Source: an uncultured Enterorhabdus sp.
GTDB taxonomy: Bacteria > Actinomycetota > Coriobacteriia > Coriobacteriales > Eggerthellaceae
Assembly (NCBI GenBank): GCA_947645965.1
Contig: CANSES010000017.1
Coordinates: 1 to 23,001, forward strand
DNA length: 23,001 nt
Direction of reading: 5' to 3'
The position numbers and the translations under genes were made by a program. Under the pieces are notes generated by a model. It worked only from the letters and a program-made list of their open reading frames with translations. It was not told the origin of the DNA and searched no databases. This document shows positions 7,357-13,843 of this stretch, one piece after another (positions within the stretch are counted from its first letter, which is position 1; every line of letters begins with the position of its first letter).

Positions 7357-8279
7357 AGCATGCGCTCCATCAGGTAGCCTTCGCGAATGCCGTACTTGCA
7401 GACGGTGATGGTGTCGGCACCGAGCACCTCCATCACGGTGCGGGCGATCACCATGCCGGGCGCCAGGGTGTGCACGCGGTCGGGGCAGGCCTTCACGGCG
7501 CCGTGGGCGAAGGCGGACCGGTCTTGCTCCAGCCGCTCGAACAACGCGTCGACGGCCGCGCGCTGCACCACGGGCGGCTTGGCGGGCAGCCCCAGGGCCT
7601 GGGCCTGCATCTTCGCGATGGCCCGTACCGAGCCCCCGATGCCGTAGAGCCGCGGTGCCCGGTAGGCCGCCAGGTCGTCCACCGCCGACAGATGGCCGTG
7701 CACGGCATCGGCGATGGCGCGGCATTCCGCCGGCTCGGGCAGCACCAGGCTCACGAACTGCGCGTAGGACGACACGCTGCCCTGGGGCAGGCTGATGCCC
7801 GTGCCGTGATGGTGCCGCGGCCGTCCCTCGTCGTTCAAGGCCGTCAGCTCGGTGGAGCCGCCGCCGATATCGATCAGGGTGCCGGCTTCCAGGGGCTGGG
7901 CGATGGAGGCGCCGGCCCAGCCCAGATGCGCCTCCTCGGCGGCGCTCAGCACGCGCACCGGGGCATCGATAGCCTGCTCGATGGCCGCCACGGCCTCTTT
8001 GGTATTGGCGCAGTTGCGCAAGACGGCCGTGGCGAAGATGTCCACGCGGTCGCAGTCAAGGTTGCGGGCGATCTTCAGGTGCTCTTCCAGCACGGCGGTG
8101 GCGCGGCGGATGCCGGCGTCGCCGAACACACCGCCGCTCACGTAGGCGGCCAGGCCCGCCATCTTCTTCTCGTCCACCAGGGCGCGGAAGGGCCTGGCGC
8201 CCTCTCCGCGGCGCTTCACCTCGTAGATGACGAGGCGCACCGAGTTGGAACCGAGGTCGATCACGCCGAAGCGGGCCAT
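7347..8279 (-). CDS. Ppx/GppA-family exopolyphosphatase or pppGpp phosphatase, short form
   Basis: A 310-residue protein of the ASKHA-fold Ppx/GppA family, which hydrolyses inorganic polyphosphate or the gamma phosphate of pppGpp. The first phosphate-binding motif is GVIDLGSNSVRLVIYEV at the N-terminus, the second is TLIDIGGGSTEL, and the later LYGIGGSVRAIAK and GADTITVCKYGIREGYL segments are also typical. It consists only of the two N-terminal domains; the long proteobacterial form with an HD-like C-terminal part is about 500 residues. The ATG at 8279 follows AAAGGA. Which substrate is preferred cannot be told from sequence. The gene converges on the TIM-barrel gene and lies 260 bp downstream of the sortase-like gene, separated by tandem hairpins. 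Confidence 0.93.
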   Translation of the reverse strand: MARFGVIDLGSNSVRLVIYEVKRRGEGARPFRALVDEKKMAGLAAYVSGGVFGDAGIRRATAVLEEHLKIARNLDCDRVDIFATAVLRNCANTKEAVAAIEQAIDAPVRVLSAAEEAHLGWAGASIAQPLEAGTLIDIGGGSTELTALNDEGRPRHHHGTGISLPQGSVSSYAQFVSLVLPEPAECRAIADAVHGHLSAVDDLAAYRAPRLYGIGGSVRAIAKMQAQALGLPAKPPVVQRAAVDALFERLEQDRSAFAHGAVKACPDRVHTLAPGMVIARTVMEVLGADTITVCKYGIREGYLMERMLEK

Positions 8280-8462
8280 GGGCAGATCCTTTCGCTGGTT
8301 GCTATTGTTGGGGTCGTCGCCGTTGTTGTTGCGGGGCCGGGCCGTGCGGGCACCGTGCGCATGCCGCGCCCGCGCCGCGCGGGAGGCCGACGGCGCCCGC
8401 GCGGCGCTGTGGCGGTTAGTGTAGCAGGAACAGGGCGGCGGGGAAGCGGCGGTAAAGCGGCT

Positions 8463-8495
8463 CGCGCGCGGGTCGCGGCCGGCGACCCGCGCGCG
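8463..8495 (-). repeat. Perfect 14-bp inverted repeat (hairpin)
   Basis: CGCGCGCGGGTCGC at 8463-8476 pairs with GCGACCCGCGCGCG at 8482-8495 around a five-base loop. It lies immediately beyond the terminator of the sortase-like gene, giving two stems in tandem. There is no T-run, so its role may be mRNA stabilisation or backup termination. Confidence 0.6.
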
Positions 8496-8501
8496 AAGAA
8501 A

Positions 8502-8529
8502 GCGGGCGCCCCCTCCCCGGGGCGCCCGC
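8502..8529 (-). terminator. Terminator of the sortase-like gene
   Basis: An 11-bp perfect stem (GCGGGCGCCCC at 8502-8512, GGGGCGCCCGC at 8519-8529) with a six-base loop, ten bases after the stop codon on the minus strand and followed there by TTTCTT. The T-run is short but the stem is strong. Confidence 0.7.
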
Positions 8530-8539
8530 GGGATGGCGC

Positions 8540-9346
8540 CTAGTTGGCGATGACCACGCGGTAGTGGGCGTTGTCGCCGCAGCAGGTCTGCAGGATCACC
8601 GACTCGCCGTACTCGGTCACGCGGGACTGGATGTCTTCCCAATAGGTGCTGTCGGGCACGATGAACTCGTCCACCACATAGTAGGTGCGCGAGGCGCCGT
8701 CGCGGTCGCACACGGTGACGGGGTCGCCGTTCTTCAGGGTCATCACACAGGTGAAGGACCCGGGATTATGCCCGATGAAATAGCCCCAGCTGCCGTCGGT
8801 GGTGCTGTCCGAGCCCATCCACAGCCCGGCGCCCGAGGTGGGGGCCGAGGCGGTTTCGAAGGAGTCCACGTAGGGCATGATGTCGCCGTTCACGTTGATG
8901 GTGGCCGCCTTCATGGCGCCGTCCTCCACGGCGTCCTCGTCGGTGAGCGCGTCGAGGGGATGGGCGACGTCCACCTCGGGAACCTCGGAAGCGGCGGTGG
9001 CGCCGCCCCCGTCGCCGGCGGCGTCGACGCGCGGCAGCGTGGCGGCCGGGGGCGCATCGCGGGTGGCGCTGTGGGCGGCGGCGATGTCGGCGCGGTCGGC
9101 CGCGGCCTGCAGGGCCAGCTCGTCGTGGAGCGCGTTGAACTCGGTGGCCATGGCCACGGCTTCCTCCTGATCCTCGTAGACGATGATGGAGACCACCTGC
9201 TTGGTGATCGAGGTGTCGGCGGCGGCATCGGGGATGGGTTTCATAGTGGGCGCCAGGGCCGGCTCCAGGGCGAAGGCCATGCCTCCGGCGAGGAAAAGCG
9301 CCGCTACGCTGGTGAGCGCGCCGGCAAGGACGTGGGGGGCTTTCAT
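8540..9346 (-). CDS. Sortase-family protein
   Basis: A 268-residue exported protein with a C-terminal sortase-like domain. Sortases are membrane-tethered transpeptidases that cut LPXTG-type signals and join proteins to the cell wall or to pilins. Residues 5-27 form a signal/anchor helix, followed by a long Ala/Asp-rich spacer (about 40-145). The domain from about 148 shows the catalytic histidine in GYFIGHNPG (His193), the cysteine in ILQTC (Cys255) and the arginine eight residues later (Arg263), which is the sortase triad in order. The start at 9346 has AGGAAG upstream; longer in-frame starts lack a site and would bury the signal helix. The only visible candidate substrate in the window is the LPQTG protein about 7 kb away, so partnership is a guess. 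The class is uncertain. Confidence 0.82.
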   Translation of the reverse strand: MKAPHVLAGALTSVAALFLAGGMAFALEPALAPTMKPIPDAAADTSITKQVVSIIVYEDQEEAVAMATEFNALHDELALQAAADRADIAAAHSATRDAPPAATLPRVDAAGDGGGATAASEVPEVDVAHPLDALTDEDAVEDGAMKAATINVNGDIMPYVDSFETASAPTSGAGLWMGSDSTTDGSWGYFIGHNPGSFTCVMTLKNGDPVTVCDRDGASRTYYVVDEFIVPDSTYWEDIQSRVTEYGESVILQTCCGDNAHYRVVIAN

Positions 9347-9452
9347 GCTGCTTCCTTTCACGAGGCCTCTCGACAACGGTCGCGGACGGGCCTGCTGGTC
9401 GGCGGAACCCTCTCGTGACGCGGGCGGCGCTAAAGCGCTTCCCGTCACTGCT

Positions 9453-9458
9453 ATCATA
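9453..9458 (-). promoter_or_regulatory. Candidate -10 (TATGAT) for the sortase-like gene
   Basis: The minus strand reads TATGAT about 107 bases upstream of the ATG at 9346. No convincing -35 is seen, so this is weak. Confidence 0.25.
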
Positions 9459-9689
9459 GGGTGGGAAGGTAAGGAATTGGGTCTGATCTGGTGTTTGTTT
9501 GAGGTCCGTATGGCCTTCTTAACCTCTATGGAAGAAAGTCGCCATCCCGTGGCGCCGCTGTTGGGCCGCCGTTGCCCGCGCTGGGTCGGGCTCGGGTGCC
9601 CTGCGCGGCGCCGTGCGGGCTATCAGGGGGAAGGATCTGACGGCACCGTTCGGTATGCGGGCTTTTCGCGAAGAGTGGAGCCGCGGCCG

Positions 9690-9717
9690 TTGCGGGTGGC
9701 GCGGCCACCTCTATAAT
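9690..9717 (+). promoter_or_regulatory. Sigma-70-type promoter for the tail-anchored protein / CapA unit
   Basis: TTGCGG (9690-9695) and a perfect TATAAT (9712-9717) are 16 bases apart. Transcription would start near 9724, leaving a 5' UTR of about 110 bases before the ATG at 9835. This is the best consensus promoter in the window. Confidence 0.6.
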
Positions 9718-9834
9718 GGTTCAGCTTGACAATTTCAATGGACGCAACCGTGCGCATGAGGGGCACGCCCCCGGCGCGCTACCACCCCAAACGAGCTTCA
9801 AACGTAGGACAGACGAACAAGAGGTTGATCATCC

Positions 9835-10707
9835 ATGGGAACCTACCAAGACGATCGCGCTGGCGCCGCGCCCGGCGCTCCCGATTATCCGCAGCCCGAG
9901 GCTGCTCCCGCTCGGCCGCCCCAGGGCTCGCGCGGCAAGATCACCACGCGCCCTTCCCGTGAGAGCATTCTGCAATCCTACGCTTCCCAAGACGAGATGC
10001 GCGCCCGCAACGCGCGCCTGCGCTCCCAGCAGGCGGCCCAGTCGGTCGCGGCCAGCGCGGCCCAGCGCGATGCCGATCGCATGGCGCGCCAAGAAGCGCT
10101 GGCGGCCCAGCAGCGCGAGCAGGAGGCCCTGCGCGCCCAGCGCGAGGCCGAGCGCATGGCCCGTCGCGGCCAGGGCGCCGCGCCCGCCCCGGCACCGCGC
10201 CGCACCCGGGTGGTGCCACCCCTGTCGTCCCAGGAAAGCTACGATCTCACCCGTTCTTCCATGGAAAGCTACGAGCGCGCCCGGGCTTCCCGCGACGCCC
10301 TGTCGGAGACGCGCCGTGGCCGCGCCCTGAACCGCGAGGTCATTGACGGCCGGGGCAGCATCGACTCGCGCACCTTCAACGAGAGCCACCAGATCTCCGC
10401 CTACTCCCGCGACGATCGCGACCGCCCCGATCCCATGCTGGATACCGTGAGCGCCCGTACCAGCTGGCGTTCCCGTGCCGGCCAGGGCTTCGACGCGGCG
10501 CCCGAGGGCGGCATGGGGGCCCACGGGCTGCCCCTGCGCCCGCGCTCTGCCGGCAACGTGGGCTTCTCCGGCGGCGTCATGAGCGGTCGCGCCGATTACG
10601 GCGCACCTGCGGGCCCCTTGGCGGGAATTCCGCTGTTCTTGAAGGTGACGATTCCCATCATCGTTATCCTGCTTATCGTCATACTTTTCTTAGTGTTCTT
10701 CAAGTAA
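9835..10707 (+). CDS. Tail-anchored membrane protein with Ala/Arg/Gln-rich coiled coil, function unknown
   Basis: A 290-residue protein I do not recognise. No N-terminal signal peptide is present. Residues 1-40 are Pro/Ala-rich, residues about 52-110 are a charged heptad-like segment rich in Ala, Arg, Gln and Glu (RDADRMARQEALAAQQREQE) that should form a coiled coil, and residues 115-260 are polar and probably disordered. A single strongly hydrophobic helix (LKVTIPIIVILLIVILFLV) lies at about 266-288, followed only by FFK. This predicts a tail-anchored protein with its bulk in the cytoplasm. AAGAGG precedes the ATG. The CapA-family gene begins nine bases after its stop, so the two are almost certainly co-transcribed, and a cell-envelope role is a reasonable but unproven inference. 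Confidence 0.82.
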   Translation: MGTYQDDRAGAAPGAPDYPQPEAAPARPPQGSRGKITTRPSRESILQSYASQDEMRARNARLRSQQAAQSVAASAAQRDADRMARQEALAAQQREQEALRAQREAERMARRGQGAAPAPAPRRTRVVPPLSSQESYDLTRSSMESYERARASRDALSETRRGRALNREVIDGRGSIDSRTFNESHQISAYSRDDRDRPDPMLDTVSARTSWRSRAGQGFDAAPEGGMGAHGLPLRPRSAGNVGFSGGVMSGRADYGAPAGPLAGIPLFLKVTIPIIVILLIVILFLVFFK

Positions 10708-10716
10708 AGGCCCGTT

Positions 10717-11913
10717 ATGTACGCGAAACCGCATTGTCCGTCCCCTCTGAAAGTCGTCCTCGTCATCGTGATCGCCATCGAGTTGGCGCTCGTGGGGTTC
10801 TTGGCCTTCGGCCAGCCTTCGGAAGGGAAGGAAGGCGCGGCGGCGGGCGGCGGCTCCAATGAGCCGACGGCTACCCAGCCCGCCGCTGACCCGCAGCCCG
10901 CGCCCTCGGCCGAGGGGGAGGGTGTGGACGGAGGCGAAGGGGCCGAGCCGGCGCCCGAACCCGTCACCCTGACCATCAGCTTCGCCGGCGACTGCACCTT
11001 GGGCGCGTCGCCCAAGTCGGATCCCGACTACAGCTTCAACGGGGTGTACGAGCAGGAGGGCGAGGATGCGTCCTACTTCCTGAAGAACGTGGCCGACCTG
11101 TTCGGTGCCGACGACCTCACGGTGGTGAATCTGGAGGGCACGCTGACCGAGAGCAAGGAATCGGCCGACAAGGACTACCCGTTCAAGGGCTCGCCGGCCT
11201 ACGCGAAGGTGCTCAGCGGATCCGGCGTGGACGCCGCTACGCTGGCCAACGACCATTCTCTCGATTACCGCGAGCAGGGCTACAACGACACCATCGAGAC
11301 GCTGGATGCCGATGGCGTGTCCACCTTCGGCTTCGGGCGCATCGCCTATCGCGACGTGAAGGGCGTGAAGGTGGCGCTCGTGGGCGCCTGCGCGCTGCCC
11401 GACAACCCGGCCGAGGACTACACTAAGGAGATGACCGACAACATCGCCCAGGCCAAGGCCGAGGGCGCGCAGCTCGTGGTGGTGTACGCGAACTGGGGCA
11501 TCGAGAAGGACTATGTGCCCCAGGAGTCCGACATGCGCCTGGGCCGCGCGGCCATCGATGCCGGTGCCGATGTGGTGGTGGGCTCGCACCCCCACGTGGT
11601 GCAGGGCTGGGAGGTGTACAAGGGCCGCTATATCGTGTACAGCCTGGGCAACTTCTGCTACGGCGGCAACTCCAACCCCAAGGACAAGGACTGCCTCATC
11701 TTCCAGGAGACTTTCACCGTGACCGGCACCGAGGTGGCCCCCGCCACCGAGAACGACGTGAAGTTCATCGCCTGCTCGGTGTCGTCCTCCTCGAAGCGCA
11801 ACAACTACCAGCCCACCCTGGCCGAAGGCGAAGACGCCGAGCGCATCCTGGCCAAGGTGCAAGAATCCACCGACAAAATAGCCGAAATGGCCGCCAACCT
11901 GGAAACCGAGTAG
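10717..11913 (+). CDS. CapA-family (poly-gamma-glutamate capsule-type) metallophosphatase-fold protein
   Basis: A 398-residue membrane-anchored protein of the PGA_cap/CapA family, with a calcineurin-like fold. Family members serve in poly-gamma-glutamate synthesis or in uncharacterised envelope functions. A helix at residues 12-32 anchors it, a Gly/Pro/Glu-rich spacer follows to about 82, and the domain begins with TISFAGDCTLG. VVNLEGTLT, GSHPHVVQGWEVYKG and YIVYSLGNF are present. Two usual motifs are altered: ANNHSLDY reads ANDHSLDY (Asp179), and the HWG motif reads NWG (Asn259). AAAGG overlaps the upstream stop codon and serves as ribosome binding site. No pgsB/capB ligase is nearby, so capsule synthesis is not supported by context. 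The stop codon lies inside a repeat-like sequence. Confidence 0.9.
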   Translation: MYAKPHCPSPLKVVLVIVIAIELALVGFLAFGQPSEGKEGAAAGGGSNEPTATQPAADPQPAPSAEGEGVDGGEGAEPAPEPVTLTISFAGDCTLGASPKSDPDYSFNGVYEQEGEDASYFLKNVADLFGADDLTVVNLEGTLTESKESADKDYPFKGSPAYAKVLSGSGVDAATLANDHSLDYREQGYNDTIETLDADGVSTFGFGRIAYRDVKGVKVALVGACALPDNPAEDYTKEMTDNIAQAKAEGAQLVVVYANWGIEKDYVPQESDMRLGRAAIDAGADVVVGSHPHVVQGWEVYKGRYIVYSLGNFCYGGNSNPKDKDCLIFQETFTVTGTEVAPATENDVKFIACSVSSSSKRNNYQPTLAEGEDAERILAKVQESTDKIAEMAANLETE

Positions 11914-12007
11914 GGGCGGGCTTAGGTTGCCCGCAATGGCGCGGGTAATGCGAATTGGCACGCCCTCCCGTAGGGGCGGGCTTTAGCCCGCCCGCGACTT
12001 CGCAAAC
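11910..12007. repeat. REP-like GC-rich repeat pair downstream of the CapA gene
   Basis: A 41-bp unit at 11967-12007 begins CCCGTAGGGGCGGGCTTTAG and continues CCCGCCCGCGACTTCGCAAAC. It contains the hairpin GGGCGGGCT/AGCCCGCCC. A degenerate copy starting GTAGGGGCGGGCTTAGG covers about 11910-11937 and includes the CapA stop codon. A close copy lies at 15733. The hairpin may also end CapA transcription. The remaining bases to 12072 show nothing else. Confidence 0.75.
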
Positions 12008-12072
12008 GACCCGATCTCCCGCGTCAACCAACTAAGCTCCCCAACAGCCACCGTGTCAAGGGGGACCCGCGC

Positions 12073-13554
12073 TCAACCTTGCTCCACGCGATCAAGAAGC
12101 TCCTGACGGGAATGCACTGCCAGTTTGCGGTAGATGTTCTTGCAATGGGCGCGCACGGTATTGCTGGAAACTACCAGTTCTTCGCTGATGAAGGTGGTGT
12201 TGCGCCCCCGAGCCAGATAGTCGAGCACCTCCGCCTCGCGGGGCGTGAGGTCGTAGCGCTGTGCGAGTCGCGCGCAGGCAACGCCGATGGGGTCGGCCAC
12301 TGCGGTGGTTCTTTCGGCCGTTTTCTCCTCTCGTGAGCGCAACATGCCCTTGAAGCGGGTGGAAAGCAGAATGATCGACAGCACGTATATCACCAGCAGC
12401 GCCACCACGAGCAGTTGCGAGAAGCCGAATTCAACGGCGTAACCTTGAGACGATCCGAAGAGTTTTCCCGCCCGATTCATCAGGTACACCACACCAGCGA
12501 ACACTCCGTAGATGGCAAGGGGGTTCAAATGGCGTACCTGCGATTCTCGGGCGCACAGCAGCATCATGATCATGGAGGCTACCGAGAAGATGAGGTAAGC
12601 GACCACCGAGAATGTCAGCTGGTAGGGGAGGCCGAAGAAAGGCAGCAGAAGGAAACCAGTGGCCACCACGGGGAAGGTCATCAGATAAAACAGCGCATAG
12701 CGGTCGTTGCGGCGGGAGAGCCAGCGCCATAGTACCCAGAGGATAAGGGCCGAGGCCAGTCGCGCAAGGCTTTTAAGCTCGTTGAAGGCGTTCGCGGTGT
12801 CGGCGCTGAAGAACACGATGGGTGCGATACCGCTGGCAAAGCCCAGCGCCGCGATGCACAGCGCCGGCGACCAGAGGTCGCGCACGAGTTCGCGCCAGGC
12901 CCAGCGGGGCGCAGCGTCTGTGATCATGGGAGCGGCGCCACTTTCCGCTGACATGCGGCGAAACGCGTGGTTCAGGCACCATGCCGACATGGCCAGGCAG
13001 GTGACGAAAGCCGTAACGCTGATGATTCCCGCATGGGCGGTCGCGATCAGGAAGAAGAGAAGCCCCGCTGCAGCCGTGCCGCCCATGATGACCGCGGCTG
13101 CCTGAGGCAGGGGAAGCCGGGAGAAGACGAGCTGCCATAACAGGAAGAACCCTGCAGTGGCCAGCCCAATGAGCACGCCCGCGATGGAGGCGACGGCGAT
13201 GCTGTGGGTTGGCCAGAAGCTGAGACTGAGAAAAGAGGCGCCGGCCGCGCAGGCGATAAGCGTCGTGATCGCGAGTCCGCGGCGCGGCGCGATTCCCACC
13301 GGCAGGCGCCACGCAAGGGCGCCCACGACGAGGAACACGAGGGGGTACGCGATGGCCTGGGAGATGTCGGTGGCGCTCAGAGCAGCGCCCAGATTTACGC
13401 CAAGTGGGGAGAATAGTAGCATTCCATTCCATCCCAGCAGCGAGACCATAACGAGGTGGCAGCCGTAACCGGCGACAAGCAGAGCGACTTGCCGCACAAG
13501 GAGAAGGCTCTGGAGCCCATAGGCTCGCACGCCTTGATTCTCCCTTGCGTTCAT
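12073..13554 (-). CDS. Membrane-spanning LuxR-type transcriptional regulator
   Basis: A 493-residue protein with about twelve hydrophobic helices over residues 15-400 and a C-terminal LuxR/GerE DNA-binding domain (about 425-490). The helix-turn-helix reads LTPREAEVLDYLARGRNTTFISEELVVSSNTVRAHCKNIYRKL, shown here only by its ends YDLTPREAEVLDYLARG and VSSNTVRAHCKNIYRKL. The membrane part has no kinase or receiver domain, so it probably senses a ligand directly and binds DNA from the membrane. Families of this type lie next to flavin-dependent reductase genes in Eggerthella and relatives. AGGGAGG precedes the ATG at 13554. It is divergent from the FAD reductase gene at 13844 with a shared 289-bp control region, which supports it as that gene's regulator. 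The ligand is unknown. Confidence 0.93.
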   Translation of the reverse strand: MNARENQGVRAYGLQSLLLVRQVALLVAGYGCHLVMVSLLGWNGMLLFSPLGVNLGAALSATDISQAIAYPLVFLVVGALAWRLPVGIAPRRGLAITTLIACAAGASFLSLSFWPTHSIAVASIAGVLIGLATAGFFLLWQLVFSRLPLPQAAAVIMGGTAAAGLLFFLIATAHAGIISVTAFVTCLAMSAWCLNHAFRRMSAESGAAPMITDAAPRWAWRELVRDLWSPALCIAALGFASGIAPIVFFSADTANAFNELKSLARLASALILWVLWRWLSRRNDRYALFYLMTFPVVATGFLLLPFFGLPYQLTFSVVAYLIFSVASMIMMLLCARESQVRHLNPLAIYGVFAGVVYLMNRAGKLFGSSQGYAVEFGFSQLLVVALLVIYVLSIILLSTRFKGMLRSREEKTAERTTAVADPIGVACARLAQRYDLTPREAEVLDYLARGRNTTFISEELVVSSNTVRAHCKNIYRKLAVHSRQELLDRVEQG

Positions 13555-13598
13555 CGGTCTCGCCCTCCCTTGGCTCCCCGCGAGTTTTCGGAGTCTTC

Positions 13599-13604
13599 AT
13601 TATA
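13599..13604 (-). promoter_or_regulatory. Candidate -10 for the LuxR regulator gene
   Basis: A perfect TATAAT on the minus strand, 45 bases upstream of the LuxR ATG. The bases at the -35 position are not consensus, as would be expected for an activator-dependent promoter. Confidence 0.4.
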
Positions 13605-13653
13605 CGCGATTGGCTGCATCCCTTCGCCTAGCACTTCGCAGAGCGTTTTTCTG

Positions 13654-13731
13654 AACTGGGGAAACGTCATAAAACTACTCAAACTGGGTAAGGCGAGACG
13701 GGGGTGCAGCCCCGCGAAAACTACCCAGTTT
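13654..13731. promoter_or_regulatory. Candidate LuxR operator: inverted and direct repeats
   Basis: AAACTGGGTA (13681-13690) and TACCCAGTTT (13722-13731) form a perfect 10-bp inverted repeat separated by 31 bases, about three helical turns. A third AACTGGG lies at 13654-13660, and AAAACTAC occurs twice (13671-13678, 13717-13724). Between the arms is a small GGGGTGCAGCCCC hairpin. The position between divergent genes fits an operator for both. Confidence 0.5.
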
Positions 13732-13843
13732 GCGGCATGGTATCGGCTGCGAGTGCCTGCTTCAATGGAGATGCGACCCTGCCATGGGCCGCGCAGACGA
13801 GCCGTCCTGTCACGGACGGCGGCAACGGAAGGAGTGGGCAATT

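Larger units (their letters stand above)
8280..8539. other. Intergenic: upstream of ppx, downstream of sortase-like gene
   Basis: The interval has no gene. Its left part is low-complexity with GTTGTTGTTGC-like runs near 8300-8335, followed by a GC-rich tract. The right part holds two adjacent hairpins described separately. A clear promoter for ppx was not identified. Confidence 0.5.
9347..9834. other. 488-bp divergent intergenic region
   Basis: This stretch separates the sortase-like gene from the tail-anchored protein gene. It contains the two candidate promoters listed here and a lower-GC patch around 9465-9535. A 69-codon frame starting at 9510 is Arg/Pro-rich, has no family resemblance and is probably chance. 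A TTGACA at 9726 has no matching -10. No RNA gene was recognised. Confidence 0.5.

Noticed and set aside
5778..8543. A 921-codon plus-strand reading frame
   Set aside because: It runs across thrH, the TIM-barrel gene and ppx in wrong frames and shows low-complexity Gly/Arg/His composition.
9510..9716. A 69-codon plus-strand ORF in the sortase-like/tail-anchored intergenic region
   Set aside because: Arg/Pro-rich composition, weak ribosome binding site, overlaps the best promoter of the window, and has no family resemblance.
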